This document shows positions 6,117 to 10,882 of a stretch of DNA of 10,882 bases, one piece after another. Numbering within the stretch: position 1 is the stretch's first letter; each line of letters starts with the position of its first letter. Under the pieces are notes generated by a model. The model worked only from the letters and a program-made list of their open reading frames with translations. It was not told where the DNA came from and did no database searches. The position numbers and the translations under genes were made by a program. This DNA is from Bacillota bacterium (GTDB lineage: Bacteria; Bacillota; Clostridia; Acetivibrionales; DSM-1351), in the NCBI GenBank assembly GCA_023443515.1, contig JAEZUC010000139.1, positions 1 to 10,882 on the forward strand. The letters run 5' to 3'.

Positions 6117-6311
6117 TTACACTGCTTTTCGCCCTGAAAGCGCCGGTACCATATTTAAGAATAACGGGCTAACTTCGCAAAAGGATTTATTGCAGCTGCT
6201 ACAGCAATACTCCATATCTGTTTTTGCTTCATCAACAAGCATCATCTGCAAGCACACATTTCTATCATTACCTGCAATTTCACACAACATTTGGTTTTCA
6301 TTATTTATCAT
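6117..6311 (-). CDS. Small cysteine-rich protein of unknown function
   Basis: I do not recognise this 64-residue protein. It has six cysteines (10, 20, 36, 37, 40, 45), with a compact EYCCSSCNKSFCEV cluster at 35-48 that could bind zinc or an iron-sulfur cluster. There is no signal peptide or clear membrane segment, and the C-terminus is mildly hydrophobic. Coding is supported by a good ribosome site (GGGAGG, six bases before the ATG at 6309-6311) and by its place between two co-oriented hydrogenase units. It lies 124 bases behind hydA, with a possible weak terminator in between, so it may be a read-through member of the hydrogenase operon. A role in hydrogenase function or metal handling would be pure inference. 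Confidence 0.65.
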   Translation of the reverse strand: MINNENQMLCEIAGNDRNVCLQMMLVDEAKTDMEYCCSSCNKSFCEVSPLFLNMVPALSGRKAV

Positions 6312-6325
6312 GGTATCCTCCCTTG

Positions 6326-6341
6326 AGCCGTATTTACGGCT
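6326..6341. repeat. Perfect palindrome just upstream of the cysteine-rich gene
   Basis: AGCCGTATTTACGGCT is a 7-bp perfect inverted repeat with a 2-base centre. It ends only a few bases upstream of the Shine-Dalgarno site of the 64-residue gene. An AT-rich near-palindrome (6342-6358) lies next to it. The position suits an operator or a translation-modulating hairpin. A 10-base copy of part of it, CCTTGAGCCG, occurs at both 6321-6330 and 6406-6415. Confidence 0.5.
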
Positions 6342-6375
6342 GTAAAAATATTTTTTACCTCTTTAAAGCATATTT

Positions 6376-6419
6376 ATAAAACAGATGGGCCCTAAGACTT
6401 CAGTGCCTTGAGCCGCATC
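6376..6419 (-). terminator. Weak possible terminator after hydA
   Basis: On the minus strand GATG-(C bulge)-GGCTC pairs with GGGCC-CATC around a 17-base loop, followed by TGTTTTAT. The stem is imperfect and the U-run is only four bases. It may reduce rather than stop transcription into the small cysteine-rich gene. Confidence 0.35.
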
Positions 6420-6435
6420 TTTTGAATATATTATT

Positions 6436-8124
6436 TTAATGTTTTTTGTCTCTGTGGAGAATATGTCTGTTGCTGTTTAAAATACCGTTATATAAAGCGT
6501 CTATAGTTGGATTGTCGTCTGAACGTTTAATCGGCAAGGATTTATCAACCTTGTATATTCCCTTTGCTCTGAGTTTTCTTACGTTTTCATTCTGTGGAAT
6601 AGGTTGTCCTGCTCCGCCTATACACCCTCCCGGGCAAGCCATTACTTCAATAAAGTCGAATTTTTCTTCCCCGCGCTTTATTTTTCTGATAAGTTTTTCA
6701 GCATTTTTAAGGCCATGTACTACTCCGATTCTTACTGTTCTGCCGTCAATTTCGGCGGTTGCTTCCTTGACTCCTTCCATACCCCTCACACCGGAATAAG
6801 AGATACTTTTGAGTGTTGAAGCGTTTCTTTCTTTGTAATAATAACGGAGTACTGCTTCTGACACACCTCCGCTGACACCGAATATAACACCTGCTCCGCT
6901 GGTAAATCCAAACGGCATGTCGATGGCTTCATCTTCAAGCTCATTGAACACAATACCGTTTTCCTGTATCATGATTGCCAGCTCCTGCGTGGTTATGACC
7001 ATGTCTACCTGTCTTTCACCGTTTATAGTGTTTTCAGGTCTTGAAGCTTCATATTTCTTAGCGGTACAAGGCATTATAGCAATAACAATGTTCTCTTTTT
7101 CGTCGGCTGGCTGTTCCTTTTTAAACTGTTCCTTTATAACTGCCCCGAACATCTGTTGAGGAGATAAACAGGAAGATACATTTCCCATGAGTTCAGGATG
7201 CTTTTGCTCTGCATATTTGAACCAAGCAGGACAGCATGAGCTGAACAAAGGAAGCTTATCCTTTCTCTGAATTCTGTCCATGAGTTCTTCTGCTTCTTCT
7301 ATAACTGTCAGGTCTGCACCAACCGCCGTATCAAACACCTGATCAAAACCAAGCTTTCTGAGTGCCGAAACAATCTTGCCCATTGATATCTCACCGGGCT
7401 GAAGTCCGAAGTCTTCGCCGATTGCAACACGTACAGCTGGTGCTATCTGAGCTATTACACGCTTGTTCTTGTTTTGAAGTGCCTCATATGCTCTGTCAAT
7501 ATCTTTCTTTATCAGTAATGCTCCTGTAGGGCAAACGACCCTGCACTGACCACAGTTAACACAATCCACTTCCTGCAATGATTTATTGAAGGCAGTTGTT
7601 ACCTGAAGATTTGAGCCTCTATAAGCAAAGTCCAGTACTCCAACGCCCTGAATTTCCTGACATGCTCTTACACAGTCCCCGCAAAGTATACATTTATTTG
7701 GATTTCTGATTATTGACGGCCCCAGGTCATCAATAGGCATCTCCTTCTTTTCCTGTCCGAACCTTACTTTCTTTACTCCCACTTTTAAAGCTATTTCTTG
7801 CAACTTGCATCTTCCGCTCTTTTCACAGGTTGTACAATCCCTGTCATGGTTTGCAAGAAGCAGTTCCAGTATCATTTTCCTGTGCTTTTTAAGCTTGTCT
7901 GTATTTGTCCATACCTCCATACCGTCTTTTGGAGGTGTTGAGCATGAGGTTATTGTACTGCCCCATTTATCCTCAACCATACACATTCTGCATGCACCGT
8001 AAACACTGAGTTCTGAGTGGTAGCAAAAGGTCGGAAGCTCAATACCTGCTTTTCTGATTACTGCCAGTATATTTTTTTCATCGGTAAATTCAATCTGCTG
8101 TCCGTCGATTATCATTGTTCCCAT
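6436..8124 (-). CDS. hydA: [FeFe]-hydrogenase catalytic subunit of the bifurcating HydABC complex
   Basis: This 562-residue cytosolic enzyme subunit reduces protons to H2. Domains from the N-terminus are: a [2Fe-2S] ferredoxin domain (C34, C45, C48, C61); a His-ligated NuoG-like cluster (H93, C97, C100, C106); two [4Fe-4S] clusters (C145/C148/C151/C155 and C188/C191/C194/C198); and the H-cluster domain. All active-site motifs are intact: SSCCPAW (295-301), MPCTAKK (351-357) and MACPGGCIGGAGQP (495-508), giving ligands C298, C353, C497 and C501, with C297 as the probable proton-relay cysteine. Length and layout are close to the clostridial CpI enzyme. An open frame continues upstream to 8190, but the ATG at 8122-8124 is preferred: AAAGGAGG lies ten bases before it, and the extra residues would only overlap the hydB end. 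The gene starts five bases after the hydB stop. Confidence 0.96.
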   Translation of the reverse strand: MGTMIIDGQQIEFTDEKNILAVIRKAGIELPTFCYHSELSVYGACRMCMVEDKWGSTITSCSTPPKDGMEVWTNTDKLKKHRKMILELLLANHDRDCTTCEKSGRCKLQEIALKVGVKKVRFGQEKKEMPIDDLGPSIIRNPNKCILCGDCVRACQEIQGVGVLDFAYRGSNLQVTTAFNKSLQEVDCVNCGQCRVVCPTGALLIKKDIDRAYEALQNKNKRVIAQIAPAVRVAIGEDFGLQPGEISMGKIVSALRKLGFDQVFDTAVGADLTVIEEAEELMDRIQRKDKLPLFSSCCPAWFKYAEQKHPELMGNVSSCLSPQQMFGAVIKEQFKKEQPADEKENIVIAIMPCTAKKYEASRPENTINGERQVDMVITTQELAIMIQENGIVFNELEDEAIDMPFGFTSGAGVIFGVSGGVSEAVLRYYYKERNASTLKSISYSGVRGMEGVKEATAEIDGRTVRIGVVHGLKNAEKLIRKIKRGEEKFDFIEVMACPGGCIGGAGQPIPQNENVRKLRAKGIYKVDKSLPIKRSDDNPTIDALYNGILNSNRHILHRDKKH

Positions 8125-8129
8125 GTTAT

Positions 8130-10001
8130 TTACGCCTCCTTTATTGCTGCAAATGGACAAGATTCCAGACAAGCACCGCATTTGATACATTTTGTCTGAT
8201 TAACTGTATACGGCTCCTTGATTTTTCCTTCTATTGCCTGAACTGGACATATTCTGGCACATTTGCTGCAGCCCTTGCATTTTTCCTTTTCTATTACTAT
8301 AGAAGCCAAAGCTTTACATGTATGTGTTTTGCACTTCTTATCTACTACGTGTTCCAGGTATTCATCCCTGAAATATTTCAATGTACTGACAACCGGACTT
8401 GCTGCAGATTTTCCCAATCCGCACAGCGCCGTACTGCTTATGGTATCAGCCAGTTCCTCGAGCATATTCAGATCTTCTTTACTGCCTTTTCCGTTTACTA
8501 TTTTTTCAAGTATTTCCAGCATTCTCTTTGTTCCTTCACGGCATGGAACACATTTTCCGCAGGATTCGTTCTGTGTAAAGTTCATGAAGAATCTTGCTAC
8601 TTCAACCATACAGGTGTCTTCATCCATTACAACCAGTCCGCCTGAACCTATCATTGCTCCTACTTTTTTCAGGGAATCGAAGTCCAGTGGCAAATCCAGA
8701 TGTTCCTCTGTGAGACATCCACCGGAGGGGCCTCCTATCTGAACGGCTTTAAATTTCTTGTCGTCCTTGATACCGCCCCCGATATCAAATATTACTTCCT
8801 TCAGGGTTGTTCCCATTGGGACTTCTATCAAACCTGTATTGTTAACGTTTCCTGTTATGGCAAATGCTTTTGTACCCGGACTGTTTTCAGGCCCCATACT
8901 TTTATACCATTCACTGCCGTTAGTTATAATTAAAGGAACGTTTGCGTATGTTTCTACATTGTTTAAAACAGTCGGTTTTTCCCATAGCCCTTTTTCAACG
9001 GTTCTTGGAGGCTTTACTCTGGGCATTCCCCTTTCACCTTCTATTGAAGCGGTTAATGCACTACCCTCACCGCATACAAAGGCTCCTGCACCTTTGTTTA
9101 TATTTATGTCAAAGGAAAATCCTGAATTAAGTATGTTTTCACCCAGCATTCCGTGTTTTCTTGCATCATCAATAGCTATCCTTAGTCTTTCTACTGCAAG
9201 GGGATACTCTGCTCTTACATATATATATCCTGATGTACTCTTGGTAGCATAGCCTGCTATAGCCATTCCCTCGATAACACCGTGAGGATCACCCTCCATG
9301 ATACTTCTGTCCATGAAAGCTCCGGGGTCGCCTTCGTCACCGTTACAGACAACGTATTTTATTTCGCTGTCCTGCTTTAATACTTGCTGCCATTTCCTCC
9401 CGGCCGGATATCCTCCGCCCCCTCTTCCTCTGAGGTTGGAATCAAGTATGGACTGACATACCTCCTGGGGCTCCATTTCAAACAGCACTTTGCTTAGGGC
9501 CTCATATCCGCCCTTTGCTACATATTCTGCAAAGGATTCAGCGTTAATGCTTCCGCAGTTTTTCAGAACCATTCTTGTCTGCTTTCTGTAGAAAGGTATA
9601 TCCTCTTGTGCCTTATACACCTTGTCGTCTGACTTATACATAAGTCTTTCAACAGGTTCATTGTTTATAAGGGTTTTATCTACGATCTCTTCACAATCTT
9701 CTATCTGAACTCTTAAATACAAGTAGTTTTCAGGCTCTATTCTTACCAAAGGCCCCATTTCGCAAAAACCGTGGCAGCCACTCTTTTTTACTCCTATGCC
9801 TTCTTTTTCATAATCAAGTTCAAGTTCAACAAGAAGGCCTTTTTCGTCTACAAGCTCTTTGATTCTGTTATATATCTCTATTGATCCTCCGGCTACACAA
9901 CCTGTCCCTGCACATACCAGAACCTTCTTTTTTTGTTTGTCCATTGCCTGTGCCGACCTGTCAGAAAAGGTTTTAAATTCTTGTAAATTATTAATTTTCA
10001 T
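8130..10001 (-). CDS. hydB: NuoF-like NADH/FMN subunit of the bifurcating hydrogenase
   Basis: This 623-residue flavin and iron-sulfur subunit oxidises NADH. It is the expected bifurcation site, sending electrons from NADH, together with reduced ferredoxin, to HydA. Domains: an N-terminal [2Fe-2S] thioredoxin-like domain (C30, C35, C76, C80); the NuoF core with glycine-rich RGRGGGGYPAGRKW (191-204, NADH/FMN), NGDEGDPGAFMDR (220-232) and GAFVCGEGSAL (306-316); an SLBB-type segment; the N3-type [4Fe-4S] site (C481, C484, C487, C527); and a C-terminal two-[4Fe-4S] ferredoxin (C575/C578/C581/C585 and C605/C608/C611/C615). The N- and C-terminal extra cluster domains distinguish it from plain complex I NuoF. 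The ATG at 9999-10001 overlaps the hydC stop by one base (TAATG) and has GAGGAG upstream. The bifurcating role is inferred from the three-gene set. Confidence 0.95.
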   Translation of the reverse strand: MKINNLQEFKTFSDRSAQAMDKQKKKVLVCAGTGCVAGGSIEIYNRIKELVDEKGLLVELELDYEKEGIGVKKSGCHGFCEMGPLVRIEPENYLYLRVQIEDCEEIVDKTLINNEPVERLMYKSDDKVYKAQEDIPFYRKQTRMVLKNCGSINAESFAEYVAKGGYEALSKVLFEMEPQEVCQSILDSNLRGRGGGGYPAGRKWQQVLKQDSEIKYVVCNGDEGDPGAFMDRSIMEGDPHGVIEGMAIAGYATKSTSGYIYVRAEYPLAVERLRIAIDDARKHGMLGENILNSGFSFDININKGAGAFVCGEGSALTASIEGERGMPRVKPPRTVEKGLWEKPTVLNNVETYANVPLIITNGSEWYKSMGPENSPGTKAFAITGNVNNTGLIEVPMGTTLKEVIFDIGGGIKDDKKFKAVQIGGPSGGCLTEEHLDLPLDFDSLKKVGAMIGSGGLVVMDEDTCMVEVARFFMNFTQNESCGKCVPCREGTKRMLEILEKIVNGKGSKEDLNMLEELADTISSTALCGLGKSAASPVVSTLKYFRDEYLEHVVDKKCKTHTCKALASIVIEKEKCKGCSKCARICPVQAIEGKIKEPYTVNQTKCIKCGACLESCPFAAIKEA

Positions 10002-10474
10002 TATCCTTCACTCCTCAAAGTCTTTATTAATTCTATTGTTGAATCCGGCGTCATTTTAGCGTGTACCTTATCATTTACCGTAATAACCGGAGCAAGTCCG
10101 CAGGCACCCAGACAGGAAACTGTTTCAACTGTAAACAACTTGTCGTCTGTAGTATGTTTGCTTTCAGAAAGGCCCAGTTCTTTTCTCATTGCATTTAAAA
10201 TAGGAATTGATTTTCTTACGTGACAAGCTGTACCGTCACATACTTTGATAATGTATTTTCCCTTTGGCACCAATGAAAAATTTTCATAAAACGTAGCTAC
10301 ACTGAATATCTTTGAGAGATTTACCTCCAGCTTTTCAGCTACATAATTTAAAACATCCTCGGGCAAATATTTGTATTCGTTTTGAATTTCTTGTAAAACT
10401 GCTATCAGGTGTGATTTATTGTTTTCATACTTATTTAGAATCACGTCAACCAGACTGCGTTTGCAATCATCCAT
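10001..10474 (-). CDS. hydC: NuoE-like [2Fe-2S] subunit of the bifurcating hydrogenase
   Basis: This 157-residue protein of the 24-kDa/NuoE family is the small electron-transfer partner of HydB. A helical N-terminal region (about 1-70, including LPEDVLNYVAEKL and FSVATFYENFSL) precedes the thioredoxin-fold [2Fe-2S] domain with C79, C84 (CDGTAC), C121 and C125 (CLGAC). These are the four standard ligands. A longer frame reaches an ATG at 10502-10504, but the ATG at 10472-10474 has GAGGAGGG seven bases upstream, whereas the distal ATG has no recognisable ribosome site. The shorter start also matches the usual family length. It is the first gene of the hydC-hydB-hydA operon, about 62 bases from the predicted transcription start. 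No histidine-kinase-like gene is inserted between hydC and hydB. Confidence 0.95.
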   Translation of the reverse strand: MDDCKRSLVDVILNKYENNKSHLIAVLQEIQNEYKYLPEDVLNYVAEKLEVNLSKIFSVATFYENFSLVPKGKYIIKVCDGTACHVRKSIPILNAMRKELGLSESKHTTDDKLFTVETVSCLGACGLAPVITVNDKVHAKMTPDSTIELIKTLRSEG

Positions 10475-10521
10475 TTGTTTTCCCTCCTCAAGTACTTGGT
10501 GCATTCACTTATCTGCTATCA

Positions 10522-10539
10522 TTGTTATTTTTTTGACAA
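10522..10539. promoter_or_regulatory. Rex operator-like site of the hydCBA operon
   Basis: TTGTTATTTTTTTGACAA matches 12 of the 14 defined positions of TTGTTAANNNNTTAACAA. It covers the predicted transcription start (about 10536), the same placement as the better site at 6010-6027. It is slightly degenerate, so binding may be weaker. Regulation by NADH/NAD+ is inferred. Confidence 0.72.
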
Positions 10540-10543
10540 TATA

Positions 10544-10573
10544 ATTCTAGCCCAGAGGATTTCCTTCTGCCAA
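10544..10573 (-). promoter_or_regulatory. Promoter of hydCBA
   Basis: On the minus strand TTGGCA (10568-10573, 5/6) lies 18 bases from TAGAAT (10544-10549, 5/6). The predicted start falls inside the Rex-like site. The remaining upstream AT-rich sequence to 10668 shows no gene that I can support. Confidence 0.65.
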
Positions 10574-10668
10574 TGTTTATATAGATATACAATCTTTGAA
10601 ACCCGGTTATAGATAAGGCATTTGGAACTTATTTCAAAAAAAATCAGAATAATTCGTTAAAAGGGTAC

Positions 10669-10717
10669 AAAAAATCAGCACTCTGCTTTGTTTAATTCTT
10701 GCAAAGTGCTGATTTTT
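10669..10717. terminator. Strong terminator after the aldo/keto-reductase-like gene
   Basis: A 13-bp perfect inverted repeat (AAAAATCAGCACT / AGTGCTGATTTTT) has A/T tails on both sides, and an inner TTTG/CAAA-like extension is possible. It works for minus-strand transcription (U-run after the stem) and is symmetrical enough to act in both directions. It isolates the hydrogenase promoter from the upstream gene. Confidence 0.9.
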
Positions 10718-10729
10718 GTTTGTGATGGT

Positions 10730-10751
10730 ATAAACTATTTATAAACTATTT
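10730..10751. repeat. 11-bp perfect tandem duplication at the end of the reductase-like gene
   Basis: ATAAACTATTT occurs twice in direct succession (10730-10740 and 10741-10751). The second copy contains the stop codon of the gene on the minus strand. It is probably a recent slippage or small duplication, with no visible effect on the protein. Confidence 0.7.
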
Positions 10752-10882
10752 ACTTGCATCCTCAAATGCACCAATTTCTTTCAGTCTGTCTATTATTGGA
10801 AGGTGCTGTGTACATTTTCCTTCACATAAACCGCATTCTATACAGTTATTAACATCCTCCTGCTTAATTCCCCAGTGACCTT
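10746..10882 (-). CDS. C-terminal fragment of an iron-sulfur protein, probably a 4Fe-4S aldo/keto reductase
   Basis: Only the last 44 residues are inside the window. The gene continues past the upper edge. The visible tail has NNCIECGLCEGKCTQHLPI, a CxxCxxCxxxC [4Fe-4S] ligand set, then DRLKEIGAFEDASK and a TAG stop (10746-10748). A cluster followed by QHLPI and a short helix is typical of the C-terminal end of clostridial aldo/keto-reductase-family oxidoreductases carrying a C-terminal ferredoxin-like cluster. Other [4Fe-4S] oxidoreductases remain possible. It is a separate unit upstream of the hydrogenase operon, closed by the terminator at 10669-10717. Confidence 0.65.
   Translation of the reverse strand, partial: GHWGIKQEDVNNCIECGLCEGKCTQHLPIIDRLKEIGAFEDASK

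Noticed and set aside
8115..8742. Long open frames on the plus strand opposite hydB (and similar ones opposite hydA, the phosphatase and hydS)
   Set aside because: They lie antisense to well-supported conserved genes, have no ribosome sites of note and encode no recognisable domain. They are shadows of the real coding frames.

Overview
The window looks like chromosomal DNA of an anaerobic, hydrogen-producing member of the Clostridia. The base composition is AT-rich, Shine-Dalgarno sites are strong (AGGAGG-like), and the [FeFe]-hydrogenase set with Rex-like operators resembles that of cellulolytic Ruminiclostridium/Acetivibrio-type clostridia. The genus is an inference. Every gene supported here lies on the minus strand, so transcription runs from high to low coordinates.

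Region by region, in transcription order: the 3' end of an iron-sulfur aldo/keto-reductase-like gene (10746-10882) ends at a strong terminator (10669-10717). A promoter with a Rex-like operator at its start point (10522-10573) then drives hydC-hydB-hydA (10474 to 6436). These encode the three subunits of an electron-bifurcating [FeFe]-hydrogenase: a NuoE-like protein, a NuoF-like protein and the catalytic subunit. A small cysteine-rich gene of unknown function (6117-6311) follows. A second promoter, with a near-consensus -35/-10 and a 13/14 match to the Rex operator (6010-6060), drives a second unit. It encodes a small [2Fe-2S] thioredoxin-fold ferredoxin (5731-5991), a sensory PAS-containing [FeFe]-hydrogenase of the HydS type (3921-5645), a SpoIIE/PP2C-type phosphatase (2749-3921) and a TnpB-family protein (1258-2733). 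The last gene starts 15 bases after the phosphatase stop. After a non-coding stretch rich in RNA secondary structure (1136-1257), a yybP-ykoY manganese riboswitch (952-1081) controls a TerC-family membrane protein (10-873).

The most unusual element is the TnpB-family protein. It keeps the overall fold signature and the four-cysteine zinc ribbon of TnpB, but two of the three RuvC catalytic acids are replaced: Asp to Ser at 250 and Glu to Gln at 308. It has no TnpA partner and no visible transposon context. It is the last gene of the Rex-controlled hydrogen-sensing unit, and a compact multi-hairpin RNA structure is encoded immediately 3' of it, where TnpB proteins encode their guide RNA. This suggests a domesticated, nuclease-dead, RNA-guided DNA-binding protein (the TldR concept) wired into hydrogen and redox metabolism.

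A plausible reading of the whole is as follows. NADH/NAD+ status acts through Rex on both units. The bifurcating hydrogenase disposes of electrons from NADH and ferredoxin as H2. HydS senses H2 or redox state and signals to the phosphatase, and the dead TnpB may add an RNA-guided transcriptional output. The guide sequence and its target cannot be established from this window.
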